Shown one piece after another: positions 1 through 9,461 of a DNA stretch of 23,568 nt. The position numbers and the translations under genes are program-made. The notes below the pieces were generated by a model. That model worked only from the letters and a program-made list of their open reading frames with translations. It was not told where the DNA came from and made no database searches. Source of the stretch: Silene noctiflora (Eukaryota; Streptophyta; Magnoliopsida; Caryophyllales; Caryophyllaceae); contig VHZZ01005956.1 in NCBI GenBank assembly GCA_009801015.1, positions 26,161 through 49,728 of the forward strand, given 5' to 3'. The first letter of the stretch is position 1; each line of letters begins with the position of its first letter.

Positions 1-660
1 GTAGTGTTTTGAGTATTTAACGGTACTCAAATTGAGTTACAACTAGAGTTAGTTGTACGAGTTAGATTAGTAATTTTGTAATCTGTAGAAAGGTATTAAA
101 ATTATTAATTGAGAATAGTAGACGTAGGTTTCGATTTGTGAAACTGAACCACTTCAAAAATCCGTGTGTCTTCATCTGTTTCATTTGCTTTATCGTTTTC
201 TTTTGCATAAGTTACTTAGGTTTAATCAATAAACCTCAAGTAAACGATTTATCACGCTTACTACGGAATTTGTTTCGAAAAACGAAAAAGTTTAGATACT
301 CAATTCACCCCCTCTTGAGTATCTTGGATCAATAGACTCTTCAAATTTGTATCCAAAACTTTAATGGGTATCCAAAACTTATGACTTCACACTGCTACAC
401 TCGACAATCCATTTTTATTTTTATTTATTTTGTCTAACGAAACGCGCACTTAATCGCATTATAATAGAAGGGAGATGAGATTTAAATTTGGGACCTATTG
501 TCCATAATATCTCCGTCGTAAACACTAAATTTTTAGCATAACAAATATGGAGTATCTAGTACGAAGTATATTATACGACCGCCTCACACTGTCACAAAAA
601 GTGCAGACTTAAATTTCCGGATGTAACTAAAGCGCGAAACTGTCTAACACCATACCATTA
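1..660. other. Upstream region of RPC8 with a possible copia LTR remnant
   Basis: No convincing gene is seen. Around 300-335 the string CAATTCACCCCCTCTTGAG resembles the conserved 3' end of many plant Ty1-copia LTRs, just before the primer-binding site. A short open frame lies over it, from 138 to 335, and is probably LTR leader rather than a gene. No second LTR, primer-binding site or polyprotein follows, so at most this is a solo or truncated remnant. The rest is AT-rich sequence without a recognised feature. Confidence 0.3.
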
Positions 661-675
661 GGTTAACCCCTCCAA

Positions 676-713
676 AAACCCTAAACCCCCAATTCAGTTC
701 ATAGAACCCTAAA
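676..713 (+). promoter_or_regulatory. Two telo-box motifs just upstream of the RPC8 start
   Basis: AAACCCTAA occurs at 676-684 and AACCCTAAA at 705-713, the second ending two bases before the ATG at 716. In plants the telo-box is enriched near the transcription start and 5' leader of genes for ribosomal proteins and other translation or biogenesis components. That would suit an RNA polymerase III subunit. The motifs are directly visible. The regulatory role is inferred from the class. Confidence 0.5.
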
Positions 714-715
714 AT

Positions 716-3700
716 ATGTTCTTCCTGAGCAAATTAGAGCACAAATTACGAGTACCTCCGCACAAATTAGACCTCCCTATTGAAGAATCAATCACAGACG
801 AACTTCAATCCATCTTCTTAGACAAGGTTTCACCTCTCCATTCTTTCCTTAATCGAATTTCATTGTTATTTCTTTCGTAATTGATTTTATTGCGAAATTA
901 ATTACTTGTAAATAATGTAGGTAATTTCAAAATTGGGTCTTTGTGTATCGGTTTACGACATCTTATCGATTGATGGTGGCTTCGTCTTACCCGATAATGG
1001 TGCTCCTACTTATAAAGTGAGTTTTTATTCTGTAGTGTACTGGAATTGTTATGGAATACCCGTTTTATGCGAACTTACAATTAAGACGGCTTTACACAAG
1101 AATTTGTGTTTCTAGGCTGGATAATTTGTCATTTGATAGGGAAAATGTGGTGCTAAATTGCCAATACGTGAGTTGATGCGTCTTAATTAGAGTTGTGTTG
1201 AAGATTGTTAATTTATCGTCTTCGGCTAGACGTGTTAGAACTTAGTGTAAATTAGGGATTATTGGGATGTTAACTTGACATTAGGAATATAATGTAGAAG
1301 TGGTGCTTCTAAAAAATGTAATTAGTATGAAACTATACTCCGTCCGTCCCAATCATTTGTTTAACTTCTATTAAAATGCCCCTTAAAAAGAATATAAAAG
1401 GTAAACAAATGACTAGGATGGAATGGACGGAGTAATGGGATATTTTGAATATTGCTTTAATGTAGTATCATCTTATCGTCTACTCTGGTCATTAGTTCAA
1501 CCAATAGCGGATTCTTGCAGGTGTCAAAAATCATTCTTCCTAAAATTTTGGATCTTTTATTGTATTAAAGAACAGTAATTTGTCCTTTGTATTGTTTCAT
1601 TTGTTTTATTGCAGGTGGTTTTTCGCATGATTATGTTCCGACCATACGTTGGAGAAATTATAGAAGGAAAACTCATAGAGTCAGACACAAAGGGCGTCCG
1701 CTGTATGTGTTTGCAATTGTTTTGTTCATTATTCCACATTCCTCTCTTTTGTTTTTCTCAATTAGATGAACACACGGTGATTGGATGTTTGAGTACCAAC
1801 CCCTTTCCCAAGAAAAAAAACCCCCTCGATCTTCAATGTTTAAAAGCAGAATTGTAGTAGAAGAACTCAATCCATGGTACTCCTTTGCCTGCTTCACAAA
1901 TTTGTACCAAACTTAAACAACTTGTTAAGATGGTAAAAAAGTATGTGCTATATTGGCTATCCTTAGAACTCCACCTTTATTTCCTTTTCTTCTTTGGTTA
2001 ATGTTTCATCAGTATGATTTAAAAAAGTTCGTCCAGTACCTATTGTGTTTCTCAACATACAGCTCTTGTAAAGTTGTGTGCTTCTTCTTTATCGTATTTG
2101 ATACTCCCTCTGTAATATAATGTTGTTCCTATTAGACTTGTTAAGGACAAAGCTCAGAACTTTGATTGTAAATTTCTAACACAGTATAAGAAATTATAAC
2201 ATGATACTAAAATTTATACTTTGCTATTAAAAGATTCAAAATCTCTTTCACAAAATTATAAAAAGCACTTATGATTTATTAATGTATAAAACATGGTCAG
2301 AGTGTCATCTTGAAGACAATGTAAAGTCAATTGGTAACACATTGTAGTATAGAGGGATTGCATGTCAAAACCTTTATAAAGATACTTAGCTTTTACTTTT
2401 AATTCAGCGCTCCTGATATTTAATTTTCTTAGTACTTGAATCAGGTGGTCGAAGTAGTAGGGTGTGGGAGATTAGGATTGTAACTTGTAGGGTAGAATGA
2501 GTGAAAAAGAATCGGATGGAAGAGAGGAGAGCAAGTAACAAATCAAAATTTGGATGTTTTGTTGAAGTGAAGGTAAGGAGTTCATACTGACCTGTTATAC
2601 TCATTTAGGCTGGGGATTGATTGTAAATATTGTTCATGGCTTTAGCCTAAAAATAAGGTATTGTATCATCATGTAGCCAAAGTGAATTATCGAAGTAACA
2701 TAGTCTGTGACTTACATTCTAATTTGGAGAAATGTAGTAGTGAACTGTGAACAGAGATGTTTTTATTTAAGTTTCAAGTCTTATTAACGGATGGTATATG
2801 ATGGCCGCTGTCAATTTTGTATGGAAATAAGATAACAAGCTTGTCTGTTCTGGCTTTCAAAACCCAAACCAGAAAGTTCTATAAGATGGAGTCAGACAGG
2901 ACAGCTTCACTGGAAGTTACTTCCACTATCCCTATTTGACTATGTCTTATTAAGATTGAGTGACGAAATATCATTGTAAGTTTAGTACTCCTTGCCTTTA
3001 CGAATTTACATATAGAGATATCAGAGTACCCTTGTCATTAGATTGTGTTTAATTGAAAGTTACTATGTTGTATTCCTCCCGTCTCAATCATTTGTTACCG
3101 TTTTTATTCTTTGTTTAATCCAAGGTAAGCAAATGATTGGGATGGAGGGAGTAGTTAGGATATTGGGTGGATGAATTGCATAGGATCCTCTCCATTACCG
3201 CGTCGTCTTTGTTACCTATTAGGGCACGACTTAATTTTGGAGGGAAAATTGATGGGTTAGAATTATCTTGTATGAAATTGAGGTAATGGATAGGTAATGG
3301 AGAAGGGAAATCCAGACCCTCTATTTTATCCCCAGATGCAATCTTGTCTTTCAACAGGTAATGGATAGGTAATGGTGAGAAGGGAAATGGAGAGAATCTT
3401 GGTTCTGATGAATTGGGGTTTGATGAATTTTGTAGACCCTCAAATTTTCAATCNGGGGACTTTGTACTATAGATAGGAAGAGACTAGAGAGTTTCAACAT
3501 GTTTTGTGCAAGGTGAGGATGGGCTATGTTATCATTGTTGGGTAAATTGTGTAGATTTAGAATCTTAGATTATGTTTATCTTGTAGAATTGAAGTTATGG
3601 GGTGGATGCTGCACAAATTTATTTATGGTCTTTCGCCTGTAAATTAGAGAGTGGTACCTTGGTATGTGGATTATTTGATGGGCTAGCTGTTAGGATTAGT

Positions 3701-6700
3701 TGCGGGCGCTGTGATAATCTTTGGTTTAGGCTTATATTCGTTGGTTGAGTTTTTGTATACGCTTGTTTCTCTGCAATGTAGATTGAGTATTTGTTTGGGA
3801 TCAAAAAGAAGGGATGAAAGGGAGGGACGAGGGAGTAGAGAAGGAACCTTGCTTTCCCTATATTAGAGGGACTTTAAATGTGTCCTGTAGGAGGGAAAAT
3901 AAACCGAAAAACCAAAAAAACAATATATTAGGTTCAGTTAACAGAACCGTTCGACAAAGCAGTTCGGTTCACCGAACTGTTAACTTGATTATGGAAATGG
4001 TTCGGTTCCGATTCGCATTTTTCGAAAACCGGTTTACCGAAGCGAACCGTCTCACTAAAAACTAAATAAAAATGAAAATATTATGTAAAAAAATTGTTTT
4101 TTCGTTTAATTATTCTAATGCATCCAAACTCAATTTCTTAAATTGATTAATACTAAAGTTTATTTAATTAACTTTATTGTTGAGTATAATATATAACGAA
4201 ACTTTACTTAAATCACTAGAGATAATAAACGAAAATTGGGAAAAAAAGTATGTGTAGAACAATTATCGATTAATCGTTAACCGAACCGTTTATAGTGGCT
4301 AACCGAACCATTTATAACTGTTTGAAATGGTGCGGTTCAGGTTCGAAGTTTGACCGAACCGAAGAGTGTAAACTGAACTATATTAGCAGTTCGGTAAACC
4401 GAACCACCGTGTTTGAACACTCCTAGTGCCAACTACTCAGGCACAATGGCACTTTACTTGTATTATCTCAGTGGCTGGCGTGCCGGGTGGGCTAAATGCG
4501 TGCCAAACTGCCCAATTTCCACAATTCACAATTGCACTATAAAAATTGAATTGAATTGATAATTACCTCACATTCTCTGTTTCTCGCAAATTAAATATGC
4601 ATTTTGGTGGGAATGTGTGTCGTATCTTTATGGACGGCCTAGGCACAATAGTTTTGCAAAAATGGAGGCCCTTGTACGGTACACAGCTCATTGCGTGTCG
4701 TGTTGGGCCGTGCCAAGTCCGTGTCATGTCATAACGGGCTCACTTTTATCTCTACTCGTACATTAAATTGTTATCAATGTCACGAAGTCGACTCTCTTAA
4801 TTGTCTGTAGGGGATAATTTTAATCAACCATAAATTGGCATACACTAGGTAAGAATTTGATCATTTCTAAAGCTTAATTTTGATGGAGTTAGTAGAATTT
4901 ATCATGAATGGTAAGAAGATAAGGTTGTTCTTTGATGTACGCATTTTTCATTTTTACGCTTCTCATTTTCTAGAGCGGATTCTCTGTTCCATTTTGTGTC
5001 CCACTACATTCTCCTTGTGACGCATCATTAGTTTAATAGATATGATTATCTATTTTCTTATGTGCATGATGATGTGTGGTAAGTTGAAGGAAATGAGATG
5101 AGACACAAAAATGAAACATGTGATCTCAACTCAACATTTTTTCAATCCATCTTCTCTTCTCTTCCTTTTATCCACGATTCATTAATTGAAAAAAAATTAC
5201 CAGTTCAGGTGGAAAAATTAGCGTACACCAGAATTTAAATAGTGTTTTTCAATTCATTAAACTGAAAGAGCATTGGCTTAATTAAAAATTGTAAAATTCT
5301 AATTAAAGATAGAAACGGATTTCTGGGTAGGCCTAACTTGGAGATTTGGACCTTAAACCAACTCGGTTTCAGGAGCGGGTCGGGATGAGTCGGGTCTTGG
5401 GTGGCCCACCTGGGCTTGACCTAAGGTGAAATGAGTTGCAGAGGGCTGGACAAACCCGTTTAAGTGGCGAGTCTAGACAAACTTTTCGGATCAGTAGAAA
5501 AAACCCAAATCATTTTCCACGTGATTAATTGGTGGAACAAAAATAATTGATCCAGTAATAAATTTTTAGAAGGCCAGCATACATTTCTCTAAATCGAATA
5601 GTTTCACTTCCCACCCATAGAGTGTTCAGTTGGTATTGCTCAAGACCGTCTAAATTTAAAAGCTCTCACAATCTCCTTTATTTTTCACTTATATTATTAT
5701 CGGATGTACGAATCGTTTTAAGTGAATACGTTCTGAAATAAGAATTGGGTAGAACTTTACTAAGGGAATAGTGACTCTAAAAGGCAGTAAAACTGTAAAG
5801 ACAAGAGGTGCCCAACTGCCTTAAACTTAGATCTCTATTCTCTACCATTTCACAGAGGCATTAACCTGAAGAAACAATCAGCAAAAAAACCCACAAAAAG
5901 GGAAGAGAAACAAAAATGGCATCAGGATGGGGGAATAACAAGAAACATAGGAAGATGTTAAGATTTTTGGGTTGATTTCAGTGAATGTAATCAATGTATG
6001 TCTAAATGTAGAGCACCCAAAGATTGTTCTCTTCTTCATGAAGATTATCTTGAATGTCTTCATCATTCCAGAGAGGTTTTAATTATTCTATCATCTTTGT
6101 TCTTTCTTGTGTATAAAGTTTGGATCTTTGATGTTTATGACATTGTTTTAATGCCCTTTTGTTTGATTGGATCTTTGTTTTGTGGGTACCCTTGTTTTGA
6201 TTGGTATTAGTTTGGCTATTTTGTATGGGTTTTGGGTTTAATTGTTGTTTGATTGTTTTGTAAGAGATTTATAAGGTGTAATTAGGAATTTCAATTGATT
6301 TGTAGGGTAAGGTTGCGTACATCCGACCCCTTACCTCACAATTTGCGGAACTATTGTGGCACTGGGGTAATGTTGTTGTTGATTGAAAGTTGCTATGTTG
6401 AGGCACTGAGATATCGGATGGATGAATTGGGGTTTGATGCTTTTGGTAGACCCTCAAAATTTCAATTTCGGGACCTTCTGATATAGCCCTTCTGTGCCAA
6501 TGGCTTGTCTACCTTTGATTATAAAAGGTAGACTAATGATGGGACGAAGGGAGTAGATAGGAAGAGGATTTCAACATAGGATTGTATTAGGTGAGGGTGG
6601 GCTGTGTTATCATTTTTCGGTCAATTTTATAGCGTTTTTGTTTTTTTTTTTGGAAGAAAACCCCATAGGGGTTTAATTATTATTACGTAAATCAGCCTCC

Positions 6701-8221
6701 AGCAAAGGTACAATGTCTTAACGGAATATCAACGTCCCAACTATGGCGTCCCGGCTCCCTTGGAAATTGAAGTTATGGGGTGGATGCTGCACAAATTTAT
6801 TTATTGTCTCTCACCCGTATATTGTAGAGTGGTACTTTGGTATTAGGATTAGTTGATGGGTTAGTTAGCAACAGTTGAGGGTGCTGTGATGATCTTTGGT
6901 TTAGGCTTATATTAGTGGATTGAATTCTTATATATGTTGGGTTCCCTTCAATCTAACGTAAATGAAAGGTTTAGTGAGTTAATTTCAACCATTGTGATTT
7001 ATGATATGATCTTCTTGGGTAACCCCATTTGCCGCTAAGAGTACAATCATAAGAGGGTAGATTTAGTAGGGCATCAATGTTGTATTAAGGTATTTAAGAG
7101 TTAGGGATTTGTTTGTGTTGGCTCTTAGCTTTCAGGGAATTTCACTTGCTAAGGATCTTTTAGTCATTGAACAAAGTGGTAGACTACTACGTCAGTTTCT
7201 GTCATTTCTGTGGAATCAGTGATCATATGCATGCTGAGGGAGTACTATTTCGATACTTGATTGAGATCCTTTGTTGTAGAGGATTACATTTACAGTACCT
7301 TTAAAATTGCCCTGATTGGAGATTAAATACTTTCATTGCTGACTCCGCTGAATAGTACTTGATTTTGCTCCGTCGGAAATGATTGCATTTAATGTTGACC
7401 CTTTCTAATTGCAGTGTCGCTAGGATTTTTTGAGGACATATACGTACCTTCATACGCTCTACAACAACCTGCACACCTGATGCCCGATCCAGAGAAACCG
7501 TACGCAACTACTATGATCTGGTTTAAATTTGGTTCTAAGGATATACAAAATTTAAGTTGGAAATTTTTTACCTGAGTTGTCTATGACCTTTATGGGAATT
7601 GCAGAAAGGAGAAGTTTTGGGTGTGGATGCATGAGGACGTGGAAGATTTTCGTGTTGAGGGAAATGAGGTTAAGAGTGCTCACTTATCTAGTTATTTGTC
7701 TTTAACTCTATTAATATTACACTCATTGGTTTGATTTGTTTTTCCGCTTCGTTTGCAGATACGCTTTCGAGTTGTTTCTGTTGACTATCCTATTGTTCCT
7801 TTAGAGCAAGATGAAGGTTCCAAGCCTTTCTCTCCAATGGTGGTTATTGTAAGTTCTTTCATTTTACAGGCACGTATATAACATGGGAATTGCATCTGGA
7901 TATGGACTAATTGCTGCATTTATTTTGGCTTATTTTTTTTACATGTCATGTAGTACGTCTCGTCCATCCTATTGCTCTCTTTTAACTAGAGCCCTAGATG
8001 TTATACAATAAGGATAGTGTAAGAAGTTAACTGTTTTGTTTCACTTGATATTAAAATTGGTTTGTATTATTCTGAGTGTCGAAAAAGAAAATGTAGGCTA
8101 TATAAGTTCGACGAAAGGAAGTACAAGTTTGTTGTCCAGACTAATGATAGTTTCTTTTGAATTCCTTTGCCAGGGAGAAATGAGCATGGAGGGTTTAGGT
8201 CCTGCAAGTTGGTGGGTATGA
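716..8221 (+). CDS. DNA-directed RNA polymerase III subunit RPC8 (RPC25/Rpb7-like), 7 exons
   Basis: Encodes the stalk subunit of nuclear RNA polymerase III, the RPC25 partner in the initiation subcomplex that transcribes tRNA and 5S rRNA genes. My exon model is 716-826, 921-1016, 1615-1702, 7415-7499, 7605-7668, 7759-7848 and 8174-8221. All introns are GT-AG and phases match, giving 193 residues ending in TGA. The N-terminus MFFLSKLEHKLRVPP, then LGLCVSVYD and GGFVLPDNGAPTYK, fit the Rpb7 N-terminal domain (about 1-80). Residues about 98 onward (LSLGFFEDIYVP, KFWVWMHED, IRFRVVSVDYP, KPFSPMVV, GLGPASWW) fit the C-terminal OB-fold domain. The exon 4 donor CC|GTACGC was chosen because nearby alternatives give a stop or break the frame. 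The family is near 204 residues; here the end after SWW is short, so a further exon after a GTATGA donor at 8216 cannot be excluded. The third intron is 5.7 kb and full of insertions. Confidence 0.88.
1338..1432. mobile_element. Stowaway-like MITE, 95 bp, in RPC8 intron 2
   Basis: Terminal inverted repeats CTCCGTCCGTCCCAATCATT and its near complement ending GGATGGAATGGACGGAG are bounded by TA on both sides (1336-1337 and 1433-1434). This is the Tc1/mariner-type target duplication. The subterminal ATCATTTGTTTA motif is shared with the elements at 3073 and 21312. There is no coding capacity. Confidence 0.82.
2104..2357. mobile_element. Probable longer Stowaway-type MITE
   Basis: The left side reads TA then CTCCCTCTGTAATATAAT. 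About 250 bp later comes ATTGTAGTATAGAGGGAT, which is roughly the inverse. The interior is AT-rich and non-coding. The CTCCCTC terminus and flanking TA resemble Stowaway elements, but the right boundary and its TA are not exact, so the limits are approximate. It lies in RPC8 intron 3. Confidence 0.4.
2362..3051. other. RPC8 intron 3 segment without recognised feature
   Basis: This is unique-looking AT-rich intron sequence. No reading frame resembles a known family, and I saw no terminal repeats or RNA gene signatures. Confidence 0.4.
3073..3151. mobile_element. Stowaway-like MITE, 79 bp
   Basis: TTCCTCCCGTCTCAATCATT at the left and AATGATTGGGATGGAGGGAG at the right form inverted repeats. They are flanked by TA at 3071-3072 and 3152-3153. 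The element is absent from the matching place in duplicate copy B near 6400, which supports a recent insertion into copy A. Confidence 0.78.
3179..3406. mobile_element. Probable Mutator-like MITE, 228 bp, with 9-bp target duplication
   Basis: The insertion is flanked by a perfect 9-bp direct repeat GATGAATTG (3170-3178 and 3407-3415). The paralogous copy B has this 9-mer only once (6421-6429) and reads straight through, so B is the empty site. Ends are imperfect inverted repeats: GGATCCTCTCCATTACC near the left, and the complement of the right end reads AAGATTCTCTCCATTTCC. Inside, AGGTAATGGATAGGTAATGG occurs twice (near 3281 and 3357). A 9-bp duplication is typical of Mutator-like elements. 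No transposase is present. Confidence 0.6.
3880..4432. mobile_element. Non-autonomous element rich in CGGTTCGG/ACCGAACC motifs, hAT-like
   Basis: The stretch is packed with ACCGAACCG and its complement on both strands. It includes a perfect 9-bp palindrome CAGTTCGGT-TC-ACCGAACTG at 3960-3979 and further inverted copies near 4020-4050 and 4270-4410. The right end GTTTGAACACTCCTAG is the complement of a hAT-style terminus TAGGAGTGTTCAAAC. The left end, near TAGGAGGGAAAATAAACCG at about 3889, matches it only loosely. No convincing 8-bp target duplication was found, so boundaries and class are tentative. Confidence 0.45.
4433..5915. other. RPC8 intron 3, repeat-like sequence without genes
   Basis: Two GC-richer patches stand out from the AT-rich intron: 4470-4740 (GTGCCGGGTGGGC, GTGTCGTGTTGGGCCGTGCC) and 5320-5490 (GCGGGTCGGGATGAGTCGGGTC, GGACAAACCCGTTT). 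Such name-less GGGCC/CGGGT-rich patches are common in decayed plant transposons, but I could not define ends. The last 250 bases may be leader and promoter carried along with the NDUFS5-like fragment that follows. No intact gene is seen. Confidence 0.35.
5916..6075 (+). pseudogene. Broken first exon of NDUFS5-like mitochondrial complex I subunit
   Basis: NDUFS5 is a small twin-CX9C subunit of mitochondrial NADH dehydrogenase (complex I). The fragment opens MASGWG, as plant NDUFS5 does. After a one-base shift in a five-G run it continues ITRNIGRC, then an in-frame TAA where the family has Tyr, then DFWVDFSEC, CRAPKDCSLLHEDYLECL and HHSRE. It ends at a plausible donor (GAG|GTTTTA at 6076). An extra NQC triplet next to the SEC motif looks like a small local duplication. 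The second exon (a basic, KEEQRK-type tail) was not found before RPC8 exon 4. Frameshift, nonsense codon and missing 3' exon argue for a pseudogene on the same strand as its host gene. Draft-sequence error is an alternative for one lesion but not for all three. Confidence 0.8.
6305..6380 (+). mobile_element. 3' end of a TS/Au-type SINE with TTG tail
   Basis: GGGTAAGGTTGCGTACATCC and the following GACCCCTTACCTCACAATTTGCGG and GGCACTGGGGTAATG are the familiar 3' body of plant TS/Au-type SINEs. The stretch ends in TGTTGTTGTTG. The tRNA-like 5' half with A and B boxes is not visible, so the copy is 5'-truncated. It abuts the start of duplication copy B. Confidence 0.6.
6486..6553. mobile_element. 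Short Stowaway-like MITE, 68 bp
   Basis: CCCTTCTGTGCCAATGGC on the left and TGATGGGACGAAGGGAG on the right are imperfect inverted repeats, flanked by TA at 6484-6485 and 6554-6555. Copy A shows the empty site (CTATAGATAGG, with a single TA) near 3467-3477. The interior contains the palindromic pair GTCTACCTTT and AAAGGTAGAC. Confidence 0.72.
6636..6764 (-). mobile_element. 5'-truncated LINE 3' end with poly(A), antisense
   Basis: On the - strand this reads from GCCGGGACGCCATAG through GTAATAATAATTAAACCCC and TATGGGGTTTTCTTCC into a run of at least 12 A (seen as T at about 6640-6651). A short 3' untranslated tail followed by poly(A) is the mark of a truncated non-LTR retrotransposon. The insertion interrupts duplication copy B and replaces about 30 bases found in copy A. 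No clear target duplication was seen. Confidence 0.5.
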
Positions 8222-9461
8222 TACGTAGCTTCTGGGGTTTGGCCTGACGAAAAAATTCAAGGATAGTTATTGATGTCAGCTGTTTTGGAGGTTTAACTTA
8301 TTTGAAGATACTACTAGCTTACTCACCGGAAGAAATCATTAAATATCTGGATTTGCACCTCTTTTCACCGAAGGTATGATAACCTTCAACATTATGTCTA
8401 TGTAATCAATCCCCTTACCCTCGGGAAAGTTAGATGTACATAAATTCACCTATAATTGGGGTTCTCAAAATTTGTGATAAGAAATATTTCGATTCTTTTG
8501 ACAATGGTCATTTTGTTGGCGGAAATGAAAAGTTGGTGTGACGCTAAAAAAAAAGTGCAACGATCCTTAATTTCGGGTTAACTGTAAGATGAGGAGAATG
8601 AATACATTGGTGATTTTCAATCTTACCGTGTAAGGTAATGCGATGCTGGATTGCAAATCAAGTTCATTCATCATAACATTATGTGTAATTACTCTGCACA
8701 ACCAACTATTTGTGGTACTTTCGACTCTTTTTTCTAGTATCGCTTTATGTCGACGTGACGCTAAAGAATTTAGCTATGGAATGCTTACTACACTTCTTAA
8801 ATGACGAAAGTTCTGTTTAACACAAGTTAGCTAATCGACCAAGTAATTTAGCTAAAGAGTTTTGATTTTCATTAACACAATAAAAATAGTCTCTAATTTT
8901 TTCTGAATGAGTTGTGTGTTTGTGACTCGTGAGATTACGGCCCTGTTCTTTTGGACTGAAACCGTCTGAATTGAGCTGAAATGAACTGACTGAATAAAGC
9001 TGAAAGCAAGTCCAAAAGAATATGGCGTAATACCGAGTACAACACAAACGTGTAGAGTAGTTTCTCTTACCGTCATTTTCAAATGTTTGTTGAAAATTCT
9101 TCACATAATATGAACAAACGTAGGTATAAAAATGGCTTGAAAGATATGAGTATTGGGCTAAATTTGTTCAATATTAAAATGCAGAAGTATAATTATTAAA
9201 AATATATTTCCCCATCACTATTAATTGAGCCAAGCAATGGGCAGTTGCAGCATCGTCGGTCGGATTCAGACGTAAGAGCTCAGGAATTCAAAATCGCCCT
9301 TTTCCAAAGCATTTCATTGAAATATATAGATTCAAACATAAGACATTTTCACATGTCGAATACTGTCAAGTTCGACTTTTTTGACAGGTCTATTATATAT
9401 ATATATATATACTCGAGTACACGACTTTTAACCCGAACCAACAAGAAACCGATTAAATATT
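8222..9461. other. Intergenic region between RPC8 and the inhibitor gene
   Basis: Besides the MITE at 8938-9026, there is a hairpin CTGTCAA...TTGACAG at 9364-9388 followed by a (TA)n tract at about 9392-9411. The RPC8 3' end and that of the convergent gene must fall here, but no canonical AATAAA stands out. Open frames in this stretch resemble nothing known. Confidence 0.4.
8938..9026. mobile_element. Small MITE with TIRs GGCCCTGTTCTTTTGGACT / AGTCCAAAAGAATATGGC
   Basis: An 89-bp stretch begins GGCCCTGTTCTTTTGGACT and ends with a near-perfect inverted copy. The interior is built of diverged repeats of CTGAA (ACTGAAACC, GAGCTGAAATGAACTGACTGAA). A related left half recurs at about 22589. The termini resemble PIF/Harbinger-type MITEs, but no clean 3-bp duplication could be assigned. 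Confidence 0.6.

Larger units (their letters stand above)
3052..3760. repeat. Segmental duplication, copy A (partner at 6381-6940)
   Basis: Three blocks of this stretch align by eye, in the same order and orientation, with copy B. They are 3052-3070 with 6381-6399 (ATTGAAAGTTRCTATGTTG), 3407-3555 with 6421-6630 (GAATTGGGGTTTGATG, GTAGACCCTCAAA), and 3587-3750 with 6765-6925 (AATTGAAGTTATGGGGTGG, GGTTTAGGCTTATATT). Differences between the copies are mostly discrete insertions. Copy A carries a Stowaway MITE and a 228-bp insertion that copy B lacks. An N lies in copy A near 3454. Confidence 0.8.
6381..6940. repeat. Segmental duplication, copy B (partner at 3052-3760)
   Basis: This block is colinear with copy A (see 3052-3760). 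Copy B lacks the 228-bp and 79-bp insertions of copy A but carries its own Stowaway MITE (6486-6553) and a LINE tail (about 6636-6764). The shared third block resumes at 6765 with AATTGAAGTTATGGGGTGG and fades near 6940. It sits downstream of the NDUFS5-like exon, so it may derive from the first intron of the source NDUFS5 gene. Confidence 0.78.

Noticed and set aside
933..1115. Open frame beginning in RPC8 exon 2
   Set aside because: It starts at a TTG inside exon 2 and reads through the GTGAGT donor into intron. The real coding part is 921-1016.
7500..7560. Extending RPC8 exon 4 through MIWFKFGSK, which looks like family sequence (MIW)
   Set aside because: All GT donors after that point put exon 5 out of frame or create a stop. 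The donor at 7499/7500 gives a continuous family-like protein. The MIW resemblance is probably chance.
9392..9411. (TA)n tract as a promoter TATA box
   Set aside because: It is a plain microsatellite in the 3' flank of the inhibitor gene, with no gene start at a suitable distance.
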